DNA of 25,494 nucleotides, from positions 1 through 25,494 of the IMG/VR virus record IMGVR_UViG_3300027749_000450. The stretch is one strand, 5' to 3'. The DNA is from a virus. Numbering within the stretch: position 1 is the first letter of the stretch; each line of letters opens with the position of its first letter. Below the pieces are notes generated by a model. That model was not told where the DNA came from. It made no database searches and saw only the letters and a list, made by a program, of their open reading frames with translations. Shown one piece after another: positions 4,844-11,116 of the stretch. A program made the translations under genes and the position numbers.

Positions 4844-6679
4844 ATGAAGTTGATAACAATAGATTTTGAGACGTACTACGACAGAGAGTTCAGCCTATCC
4901 AAGATCACTACGGAGGAATACGTTCGTAGCTTGCAGTTCGAAACCATCGGCGTGTCGGTCAAGGTAAACAGCGGGACTCCGCAGTGGTTCAGTGGAGACT
5001 TGGCCGAAACAACTGCGTGGCTCAAGCAGTTCGACTGGGAGAACAGTGCAGCGTTAGCACACAACGCGATGTTTGATGGCGCGATCCTCAATTGGATTTA
5101 CGGCATCCGTCCGAGATTCTGGTTCGACACCCTGTGCATGGGGCGAGCGGTGCATGGCACTGAGGTAGGTGGGTCGTTGAAAGTCTTGGCCGAGCGCTAC
5201 GGGTTGGGCGAGAAGGGCACTGAGGTCGTCGCTGCGCTGGGTAAGCGCCGAGCGAGCTTTCATCCGGATGATCTGGCGCGGTACGGTGGCTACTGTATAA
5301 ACGACGTTGAGCTTACCTACGCACTGTTCTATAAGTTACTCGATGGGTTCCCCAAGAAGGAACTGCACTTGATAGACTTAACGCTACGCATGTTCACTGA
5401 GCCGGTGCTTGAGTTGGATGAGGCGTTGCTGTACAAGCACAAGGAAGACATCCGCGAGCGCAAGGCCAAGCTGTTCGCGTCTATCGGCGGGACTGCGGAG
5501 GAAGCGAAGGACATGTTGATGTCTAACCCGAAGTTCGCCGAGATGTTGAAGTCGTTTGGCGTGGACGCGCCTACCAAGATTAGCCCTACTACAGGTAGAA
5601 GCACGTATGCTTTTGCCAAGTCCGACGAAGGCTTCAAGGCATTGTTGGAGCACCCCGATCTGAGGGTGCAGACTCTTGTGGCTGCGCGGTTGGGCGTGAA
5701 GTCTACGTTGGAGGAGACGCGGACTCAACAGTTTCTTGGGATTGTTTCACGCGGAGCAATGCCAGTTCCCCTCAAGTACTACGCCGCGCATACCGGACGC
5801 TGGGGCGGTAGCGACAAGATTAACTTGCAGAACCTGCCGAGTCGCGGGGTTGACGGCAACACGTTGAAGCTGTCGATCAAGGCACCGGAAGGTCACACTA
5901 TCATTGATGCCGATTCGGCTCAGATCGAAGCGCGGGTGTTGGCATGGTTGGCGGGCCATACCACATTGGTACAGTCATTCACTGACCGAGAAGATGTTTA
6001 CAAGAAGATGGCTTCCGCTATCTATGGTAAACCCGAGAATGATATAACAAAGGATGAACGCTTTGTAGGTAAGGTAACAATCCTTGGCGCTGGGTACGGC
6101 ATGGGTGGTGTCAAGTTCCAAGCCGCACTCAAGAGCTTCGGGGCCGAGGTTGAGTTGGAAGAAGCCAAGCGCATCATTTCTGTCTACCGTAGCGCCAATG
6201 ATCCTATCGTGCAGTTGTGGCGTGAGGCGCAGAACGTCCTGATCTACCTGTGCAACAAAGAAAATGCTACGCTTGGCAAGGCGGGGGTGCTTACCATTGT
6301 CCCCGAAGAGACAGCTATCAGACTGCCGAGCGGGCTGTTGATGCGGTACACAGACCTGAAGCATGAGCAGGGCGAGAACGGACTAGCATTTAGTTACAAA
6401 GCTCGTTACGGGCGTAACTTCATATATGGTGGTAAAATAATCGAGAACGTATGCCAGGGCATCGCACGATGTGTCATTGGCGAGCAGATGCTGCGCGTGT
6501 CTAAGAAGTACAAGGTGGTGCTTACTGTGCATGATGCTATAGCATGTGTCGTTCCTGACGCGCAAGTCCCTGAAGCGCGAGCATACATAGAAGACTGTAT
6601 GCGTTGGATACCTACCTGGGCCGAAGGGCTACCAGTCAATTGTGAGAGTGGGTTCGGTAAAAGCTATGGAGAATGTTGA
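4844..6679 (+). CDS. polA: family A DNA polymerase with 3'-5' exonuclease
   Basis: Replicative DNA polymerase of 611 residues, without a 5'-3' exonuclease domain. Exonuclease motifs: IDFET (D7, E9), LAHNAMFDGA (D78) and YCIND (Y150, D154), the DEDDy set. Polymerase motifs: A, DADSAQIEARVLAW (D357, E362); B, RFVGKVTILGAGYGMGG (R406, K410, Y418); C, VHDA (H563, D564). The position equal to E. coli Phe762 is Leu414. In surveys of viral PolA this residue is Phe, Tyr or Leu, with Leu proposed for slower, often temperate phages. Motif C has Ala565 where most family members have Glu, so metal binding may differ slightly; the essential Asp is kept. ATG 4844 follows AGGAG (4831-4835) by eight bases. 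An in-frame open stretch upstream to 4745 translates the tRNA fragment and is not coding. The nuclease gene starts right after the stop. Confidence 0.95.
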   Translation: MKLITIDFETYYDREFSLSKITTEEYVRSLQFETIGVSVKVNSGTPQWFSGDLAETTAWLKQFDWENSAALAHNAMFDGAILNWIYGIRPRFWFDTLCMGRAVHGTEVGGSLKVLAERYGLGEKGTEVVAALGKRRASFHPDDLARYGGYCINDVELTYALFYKLLDGFPKKELHLIDLTLRMFTEPVLELDEALLYKHKEDIRERKAKLFASIGGTAEEAKDMLMSNPKFAEMLKSFGVDAPTKISPTTGRSTYAFAKSDEGFKALLEHPDLRVQTLVAARLGVKSTLEETRTQQFLGIVSRGAMPVPLKYYAAHTGRWGGSDKINLQNLPSRGVDGNTLKLSIKAPEGHTIIDADSAQIEARVLAWLAGHTTLVQSFTDREDVYKKMASAIYGKPENDITKDERFVGKVTILGAGYGMGGVKFQAALKSFGAEVELEEAKRIISVYRSANDPIVQLWREAQNVLIYLCNKENATLGKAGVLTIVPEETAIRLPSGLLMRYTDLKHEQGENGLAFSYKARYGRNFIYGGKIIENVCQGIARCVIGEQMLRVSKKYKVVLTVHDAIACVVPDAQVPEARAYIEDCMRWIPTWAEGLPVNCESGFGKSYGEC

Positions 6680-7348
6680 ATGACAGCGCGGTGGTCGTAC
6701 AGTAGCATTAAGTTGTTTGAGCAGTGCCCCAGGAAGTATTACCACATCCGTGTGGAGAAGAGCATCAAGGAGCCCGAGAGCGAAGCAATGCTGTACGGCA
6801 CCCGGTTCCATGAGGCTGCTGAGTTCTACGTTAAGGATGACACTGAACTACCACCGTACTTTACATTTGCTAAGGCCGCGCTTGACAATCTCAAGCAGTT
6901 GCCCGGTGAGAAGCTGTGCGAATACCAGATGGGGGTCACCAAAGACTTGGAACCTTGCGCGTTTGATGCGCCTGATGTGTGGTTCCGGGGGATCGCTGAC
7001 CTGTTAGTCCTTGACCGGACGAAGGGCGTAGCGTACATTGTTGACTACAAGACCGGGAAGTCTGCTAAGTACGCAGACCCAGATCAGCTTGAGTTGATGT
7101 CTTTGTGCGTGTTCAAGCACTTCCCCGAGATCACCAAGACGAAAGCTGGCCTGCTGTTCGTAGTCTGCAACGCTTTCATCAAGGGTAAGTACGACAGCAA
7201 ACAGCAAGATGTCATGTGGGCGAAGTGGGTTCGGAATCACAGCAGGCTCGACGCTGCCCATGCCAACGGTGTGTGGAACCCGAAGCCGAGCGGGTTATGC
7301 CGCCGCCACTGTCCAGTACTGAGTTGCTCCCATAACGGAAGAAGTTAA
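6680..7348 (+). CDS. PD-(D/E)XK nuclease, Cas4/RecB-like, probable Fe-S cluster
   Basis: 222-residue RecB/Cas4-type nuclease, probably an exonuclease for recombination or DNA processing during replication. Motifs in order: YSSIKLFEQCPRKYY with Cys16, GTRFHEAAE (H44), FRGIADLLV (D107), YIVDYKTGKS (D122, K124) and the QLELMSL helix (Q136), the usual H...D...DxK...Q layout. A C-terminal cluster (C207-x3-C211-x4-C216) together with Cys16 would hold a 4Fe-4S cluster, as in Cas4 and AddB. There is no CRISPR array or cas1/cas2 in the window, so a phage recombination role fits better than adaptation. The ATG lies directly after the PolA stop, with GGAG at about 6668-6671 inside the PolA end. It is shorter than AddB and near Cas4 in size. 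Confidence 0.9.
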   Translation: MTARWSYSSIKLFEQCPRKYYHIRVEKSIKEPESEAMLYGTRFHEAAEFYVKDDTELPPYFTFAKAALDNLKQLPGEKLCEYQMGVTKDLEPCAFDAPDVWFRGIADLLVLDRTKGVAYIVDYKTGKSAKYADPDQLELMSLCVFKHFPEITKTKAGLLFVVCNAFIKGKYDSKQQDVMWAKWVRNHSRLDAAHANGVWNPKPSGLCRRHCPVLSCSHNGRS

Positions 7349-7349
7349 C

Positions 7350-7607
7350 ATGCCCTACACCAAATCCCCCCGCCCCTACAAGCATGAGTACGAGATGCAG
7401 AAGAAGCGGGGTGAACTGCCAGACCGCATGGAACGGCAGCGGGCTAGGAACAAGCTAGACGCAGAGGGTGTCAGCCGCGAAGGTAAAGACATCGACCATG
7501 TGAAGATGTTGAGCAAAGGTGGCAGCAACAAAGACGGCATCCGTCTGGTGTCACCCGCTAAGAACCGTAGTCGTAATGGGCACGTAAAAGGCGAAAAAAA
7601 GACTTGA
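7350..7607 (+). CDS. small HNH-endonuclease-like protein
   Basis: Eighty-five residues, rich in Lys and Arg. It has the compact HNH-like core often seen in phages: RARNKLDAEG, GKDIDHVKMLSKGGSNKDG and LVSPAKNRSRNGH. IDH supplies the D-H pair, SNKDG the middle Asn and AKNRS the last Asn of a ββα-metal fold. The canonical CxxC zinc supports of larger HNH proteins are absent. A nicking or structure-specific nuclease role is plausible; since the core is minimal, it might instead be a non-catalytic DNA-binding relative. One base separates its start from the preceding stop. The promoter at 7604-7632 begins inside its last codons, so it appears to be the end of the upstream transcription unit, though no terminator is seen. 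Confidence 0.8.
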   Translation: MPYTKSPRPYKHEYEMQKKRGELPDRMERQRARNKLDAEGVSREGKDIDHVKMLSKGGSNKDGIRLVSPAKNRSRNGHVKGEKKT

Positions 7608-7632
7608 CTCGTTTGTAGTGCCACGATAGAGT
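7604..7632 (+). promoter_or_regulatory. sigma70-type promoter P1
   Basis: TTGACT (7604-7609), a 17-base spacer, then TAGAGT (7627-7632). The -35 box differs from consensus in one base and the -10 box in two. It overlaps the stop codon of the HNH gene and precedes a leader of about 210 bases before the SNF2 gene at 7851. The promoter at 9382-9410 has the same -35, the same spacer length and the same bases after the -10 (GGC-TGT-like), so the two were probably selected together. Use by host RNA polymerase is inferred. Confidence 0.7.
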
Positions 7633-7785
7633 GGCCTGTAGCTGCACCCCCACACGCACATGATCATGGGGATAGGAACCGCCGTTAGGTACGAGTGGGC
7701 GTTCCGGGAGTCGCAGTCGTAACCCCATAACTGTACCTGCCGCCCGCAACTTCCTCCCTTTCATTGCGCGACCCGGCTGTACGAG
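7633..7785 (+). promoter_or_regulatory. non-coding 5' leader upstream of the SNF2 gene
   Basis: No convincing gene lies here. The stretch has short complementary pairs in pseudoknot order: ATGGGG (7666-7671) with CCCCAT (7723-7728), and AGGTAC (7687-7692) with GTACCT (7733-7738). A 20-codon ORF starting at about 7660 has no Shine-Dalgarno site. If P1 is active, this is the first part of a long transcribed leader; whether it folds or regulates anything is unknown. Confidence 0.4.
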
Positions 7786-7837
7786 AAGCAAAACAGTTAA
7801 CCCTGTTTTGCTTACTCTGCATTTTGCGAAGCAAAAC
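7786..7837 (+). repeat. alternating inverted/direct repeats in the leader (possible switch or operator)
   Basis: AAGCAAAACAG (7786-7796) and CTGTTTTGCTT (7803-7813) form a perfect 11-bp inverted repeat around a six-base loop. AAGCAAAAC occurs again at 7829-7837 in direct orientation and can also pair with GTTTTGCTT (7805-7813). TTTTGC (7822-7827) also pairs with GCAAAA (7831-7836). The middle arm can thus pair with either neighbour but not both, just before the SNF2 start at 7851. This could be an RNA switch, or three half-sites for a DNA-binding regulator. Confidence 0.55.
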
Positions 7838-7850
7838 TACTTAGGCCGAT

Positions 7851-9389
7851 ATGGAAATCATTGAGAACAAAGCACTGCTACTTACACTACGTGACACTTC
7901 AAAAGTTACGTCGATCATACCGAAGAGCAAAGAACTAAGCCAAAACAAAGTGCTTGTGCATTGGGGTCTGGATGAAGCACAAATCCTAAAGAACCTAAAC
8001 ATCAAGAATGTACCGTCGCCTATCCTGCGTACATACGATTGGCCGGGGCTGTACCGCCCGTTCGATCACCAGAGGATAACGTCCGCGTTCCTGACGATGA
8101 ACAAGAAAGCCCTCTGCCTCAATGAGCAGGGCACCGGCAAGACCGGCAGCGTGATCTGGGCAGCGGACTACTTGATGAAGCAAGGCCGAATCAAACGTGT
8201 GCTGGTGATCTGCCCGCTATCAATTATGGACTCGGCATGGCGTGCGGACTTGTTCAAGTTCGCTATGCATCGTTCAGTGGATATCGCCTACGGGTCACCT
8301 GCCAAGCGGCGTGAAGTTGTGTCGAGCCAAGCAGAGTTCGTCATCATTAACTACGACGGAGTGGAGGTTGTCTCCGATGCAATAGAGAAGGGAGGGTTTG
8401 ACCTGATTGTCATTGATGAGGCCAACGCTTATAAAAACACAAGTACGAGCAGATGGAAGACCTTGAACCGTTTGGTCAAGCCTTCTACGTGGTTGTGGAT
8501 GCTGACAGGGACACCCGCTGCGCAGTCACCGATGGACGCCTACGGTTTGGCAAAACTTATCAACCCGTTGGATGTTCCCCGCTTTGCTTCCGCGTTCAAA
8601 GAGATGGTGATGTACAAGGCATCGCAGTTCCGGTGGATTCCGAAGCCGAGCGCGATGAAGACAGTGTTTGAAGTCTTACAGCCAGCGATCCGGTTCACCA
8701 AAGCTGAGTGCCTAGACTTACCTGAGATGACGTATGTTGACCGTGAGGTTGCACTGACCAAGCAGCAGCAGAAGTACTACACGATGATGAAGAACCGCAT
8801 GATCATCGAGGCGGCGGGGGAGGAAATTACGGCTGTGAACGCAGCAGTCAACTTAAGCAAACTCCTCCAAATATCTTGTGGCGCTGTCTATTCTGACAAC
8901 CATGAGGTCATTGAGTTCGACATCAAGAATCGTTACGCGGTCCTCAAAGAAGTGATTGACGAGACCAATCAAAAGGTGTTAGTGTTCGTTCCCTTCAAGC
9001 ACGGTATTGACATCATCACCAAGAAGCTGCATGAGGACGGCATCAGCGCAGAGATCATCCAAGGCAGTGTCAGTGCTAGTGCCCGCACCGACATCTTCAA
9101 ACGATTCCAAGAAACACCCGAGCCGAAAGTGCTGGTGATCCAGCCTCAAGCTGCTGCACATGGCGTCACATTGACCGCTGCTGATACGGTCGTGTGGTGG
9201 GGACCGACATCCTCCCTAGAGACATACGCACAAGCCAATGCCCGAGTGCATAGGGCTGGGCAACGCCACCCATCAGTTGTTATACGTTTACAAGGATCAA
9301 ACGCTGAAAAACACGTTTACAGAATGTTAGACGGGAAAGAAGTCATCCACACAAAAATAGTCGATCTTTACAAACAATTGCTTGACTAG
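7851..9389 (+). CDS. SNF2-family DNA helicase/translocase (SF2)
   Basis: 512-residue superfamily 2 ATPase. Motifs: Q-motif region RPFDHQR (Q74), motif I NEQGTGKT (K97), motif Ia VLVICPLSI, motif II VIDEAN (D189, E190), motif III LTGTP (219-222), motif IV VLVFVPF, motif V AAAHGVTLTAADTVVWW, and motif VI QANARVHRAGQ (R465, R468). The HRAGQ ending and long C-terminal lobe are typical of phage SNF2-like helicases that act in replication or recombination, perhaps in branch migration. The first 65 residues have no known domain. Motif II is DEAN, not DEAH/DEGH, a variant that keeps the catalytic pair. The SD before ATG 7851 is weak (TTAGG at about 7841-7845), so translation may depend on the structured leader. 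The stop codon lies inside the next promoter's first bases. Confidence 0.92.
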   Translation: MEIIENKALLLTLRDTSKVTSIIPKSKELSQNKVLVHWGLDEAQILKNLNIKNVPSPILRTYDWPGLYRPFDHQRITSAFLTMNKKALCLNEQGTGKTGSVIWAADYLMKQGRIKRVLVICPLSIMDSAWRADLFKFAMHRSVDIAYGSPAKRREVVSSQAEFVIINYDGVEVVSDAIEKGGFDLIVIDEANAYKNTSTSRWKTLNRLVKPSTWLWMLTGTPAAQSPMDAYGLAKLINPLDVPRFASAFKEMVMYKASQFRWIPKPSAMKTVFEVLQPAIRFTKAECLDLPEMTYVDREVALTKQQQKYYTMMKNRMIIEAAGEEITAVNAAVNLSKLLQISCGAVYSDNHEVIEFDIKNRYAVLKEVIDETNQKVLVFVPFKHGIDIITKKLHEDGISAEIIQGSVSASARTDIFKRFQETPEPKVLVIQPQAAAHGVTLTAADTVVWWGPTSSLETYAQANARVHRAGQRHPSVVIRLQGSNAEKHVYRMLDGKEVIHTKIVDLYKQLLD

Positions 9390-9410
9390 AGCAAAGAACG
9401 CTGTTAAAGT
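9382..9410 (+). promoter_or_regulatory. sigma70-type promoter P2
   Basis: TTGACT (9382-9387), a 17-base spacer, then TAAAGT (9405-9410), followed by GGCTGT. It overlaps the last codons of the SNF2 gene and precedes ATG 9439 by 28 bases, giving a short leader with AAGGAGAG (9427-9434). This is a better promoter than P1 by -10 match. It would drive the conserved phage protein, the HTH protein and the SSB-like gene up to the terminator at 11073. Confidence 0.75.
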
Positions 9411-9438
9411 GGCTGTTCACAACGAGAAGGAGAGAGTA

Positions 9439-9843
9439 ATGTCTGAATCAACGATCCCACCAGACAAGCTGGTTCGGGTGTATGTGAAGATGCGTACCGC
9501 GCATGAAGCTCTTACAAAAGAGTACGACACCAAGATCAAAGACTTAGAGACGCTGATGAAGCAAGTCAAGTCCGCGATGTTGGGCTACTTGACTGAGCAG
9601 CACTTGGAGACTGCCAATACTGCGGAAGGCATGTTCTACCGCACGATCAAAAAGCGGTATTGGACTAATGACTGGGAAGCGATGGGCAAGTTCATCGTGG
9701 AAAACAACATCCCAGAACTTCTTGAGAAGCGTCTGCATCAAGGCAACACGCAGGCGTTCATTGCGGAAAACCCCGACCTGCTTCCACCGGGTTTGAATGT
9801 GGATAGCGAATACTCTATAACTGTTAAGGTAGCAAAGAAATGA
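9439..9843 (+). CDS. conserved phage protein with N-terminal coiled coil, unknown function
   Basis: 134 residues. The first part (about 10-55) is a coiled coil (LVRVYVKMRTAHEALTKEYD, then KIKDLETLMKQVKSAMLGYL). The rest is a conserved block: GMFYRTIKKRYWTNDWEAM, then LLEKRLHQGNTQAFIAENPD and LPPGLNVDSEYSITV. Proteins with this YWT-DW / ENPDLLPPGLN signature are frequent next to replication genes in tailed phages and have no established function that I know of. ATG 9439 is chosen for its strong SD (AAGGAGAG at 9427-9434); the longer frame from TTG 9382 would read through the promoter. The stop overlaps the HTH start by ATGA (9840-9843). The DNA-metabolism context suggests a replication or recombination accessory protein. 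Confidence 0.85.
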   Translation: MSESTIPPDKLVRVYVKMRTAHEALTKEYDTKIKDLETLMKQVKSAMLGYLTEQHLETANTAEGMFYRTIKKRYWTNDWEAMGKFIVENNIPELLEKRLHQGNTQAFIAENPDLLPPGLNVDSEYSITVKVAKK

Positions 9844-10154
9844 CTGCTAGTCCCTATGTCAATCTCATCGCAGTTGCAGAACACTTCAATGTGTCTGCTT
9901 CTACGATCCGTAAGTGGGTTAAAGAGCGGGCTATCCCACAACATGCTTACCTCAAGGTTGGTGGCACGTTTCGTTTCCGTATCCCAGAAATAGAAGAAGC
10001 ACTGCGCCCGAAGCCCGAAGTGGTAGCAGTCGAGGATGATCGGCGAGAGGCACCCGCCCCCTCGTTGACCGCATTGATCGCATCGTTTACACCCCCCGCC
10101 CCCGTTCAGCTAGAGCTTCCACTTGAAGCCGCTGACGATTTCAAAGACCTGTAA
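9840..10154 (+). CDS. MerR/excisionase-type helix-turn-helix protein
   Basis: 104 residues. The N-terminal half (5-55) is a winged HTH of the MerR/excisionase (HTH_17) type: NLIAVAEHFNVSASTIRKWV, then a wing with LKVGGTFRFRIPEIEEAL. The C-terminal half is linker-like, Pro/Ala-rich and ends in an acidic LELPLEAADDFKDL tail, unusual for a plain excisionase and similar to tails that bind partner proteins. It is coupled to the upstream gene by ATGA and lies 12 bases before the SSB-like gene. It might regulate replication genes, bind DNA as a recombination directionality factor, or act as an origin-binding factor. No integrase is in the window, so the excisionase reading is not supported by context. 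Confidence 0.85.
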   Translation: MTASPYVNLIAVAEHFNVSASTIRKWVKERAIPQHAYLKVGGTFRFRIPEIEEALRPKPEVVAVEDDRREAPAPSLTALIASFTPPAPVQLELPLEAADDFKDL

Positions 10155-10166
10155 GGAGAAAAAATT

Positions 10167-11057
10167 ATGAGCGAACTGACTCTGTTTAAGGGAAACCGCC
10201 CCGCCTATCTTGCCACGCTTGATGACGATACCGATGCCCTGGCAGGTAAGGACATGGGTGGGATGCGCCGGATCAGCATCAAGGGTAATGTGTTCCGCGA
10301 GATGATTGGCAGCAAGGAATATCGTGTCAGCGATGACCGTGCTATCGGTGTGATCATCATCAAGGCAGCGGCGATCTCGCGTTCGTACTATGGATCAGCT
10401 TACGTCGAAGGGCAGAATTCGGCCCCGACTTGCTGGTCGTCGGACACCCAAGCCCCGGATACCACCGTGCCGGAAGAGAACCGTCAGTCTGCGAAGTGCA
10501 TGGATTGTCCGCAGCACGTTAAGGGTTCAGGGCAGGGCGAGTCCCGTGCTTGCAGGTTCCAGCAGCGCATTGCCGTGGTGTTGGAAGGCGAAGTTGACAA
10601 GCGGGAAGTCTACCAAGTCATCTGCCCATCGACCTCTGTGTTCGGTGACGGGGACAAGAACAAGCTGCCGCTGCAAGCATACGGTCGGCACCTGAAGGCG
10701 CACAATGAGAAGTCATCTGGTGTTATCACCGAGATGCGTTTTGACATCAACAGCCCTACGCCGAAACTGACGTTCAAGGCGGTCCGTCACATCACTGAAG
10801 ATGAGATGGAAGTTGTTAACGAACTGCGTACTTCCCCGGAAGCGGAAGAAGCAGTCAAGATGGGTGGTGGCAAGTCCGCGCCGAAGGCAGCGCCATCGTT
10901 GTTCGCTGACGCTAAGCCGAAGGTTGAGGCGAAGAAAGCCGCGCCGAAAGCCGTGGTGGTTGAAGAGGTTGTGGAAGAGCCGAAGAAGGTTGTGTCTAAG
11001 AAGACTACCGAGGAAGTGCCGAAGTTGGCTGACCTCGTAGAAGGCTGGGACGATTAA
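10167..11057 (+). CDS. probable ssDNA-binding protein with Cys cluster and acidic tail
   Basis: 296 residues. The core (about 35-210) is beta-rich and contains four Cys at 89, 111, 114 and 129 (APTCWSSD, SAKCMDCP, SRACRFQQR), a likely zinc site. A Lys/Ala/Pro/Val-rich linker (about 235-285) leads to an acidic end, LADLVEGWDD. A nucleic-acid-binding core, a flexible linker and an acidic tip are the layout of SSBs and T7 gp2.5-like proteins, and the place between HTH and primase-helicase fits. The C-W-S-S-D ... C-x2-C pattern recurs in phage proteins of this size, usually called hypothetical. SSB function is therefore an inference, not a family match I can prove. AAGGAG (10153-10158) precedes ATG 10167. 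A terminator follows 16 bases after the stop. Confidence 0.85.
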   Translation: MSELTLFKGNRPAYLATLDDDTDALAGKDMGGMRRISIKGNVFREMIGSKEYRVSDDRAIGVIIIKAAAISRSYYGSAYVEGQNSAPTCWSSDTQAPDTTVPEENRQSAKCMDCPQHVKGSGQGESRACRFQQRIAVVLEGEVDKREVYQVICPSTSVFGDGDKNKLPLQAYGRHLKAHNEKSSGVITEMRFDINSPTPKLTFKAVRHITEDEMEVVNELRTSPEAEEAVKMGGGKSAPKAAPSLFADAKPKVEAKKAAPKAVVVEEVVEEPKKVVSKKTTEEVPKLADLVEGWDD

Positions 11058-11072
11058 GTTCGTTGCATCTTT

Positions 11073-11094
11073 CGGGGGCTGCGGCCCCCGTTTT
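11073..11094 (+). terminator. intrinsic terminator after the SSB-like gene
   Basis: A perfect 7-bp G/C stem (CGGGGGC / GCCCCCG, 11073-11090) with a TGCG loop, followed by TTTTCT. It falls between the SSB-like stop (11057) and the primase-helicase start (11117). It would end or reduce transcription from P2, so the primase-helicase would be made at a lower level by read-through unless another promoter exists. Confidence 0.85.
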
Positions 11095-11116
11095 CTATTC
11101 ACTTCCACGGGCTTAC

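Noticed and set aside
7660-7722. 20-codon + strand ORF (MIMGIG...) in the leader
   Set aside because: No SD and no support from motifs. It could be a leader peptide, but nothing in the sequence argues for it.
7558-7791. 77-codon open frame on the - strand across the leader region
   Set aside because: It overlaps the HNH gene, promoter P1 and leader in antisense, with no SD and no recognisable protein.
7274-8656. Shared CCGAAGCCGAGCG sequence in the nuclease and SNF2 genes as a dispersed repeat
   Set aside because: Thirteen bases encoding Pro-Lys-Pro-Ser in both, most simply explained by codon preference.
9382-9438. Upstream start (TTG 9382) for the 134-residue protein
   Set aside because: It would lie across promoter P2 and lacks an SD; ATG 9439 has AAGGAGAG.
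11063-11116. TTG 11063 start for the primase-helicase
   Set aside because: The extension would encode the terminator hairpin and adds no conserved sequence.
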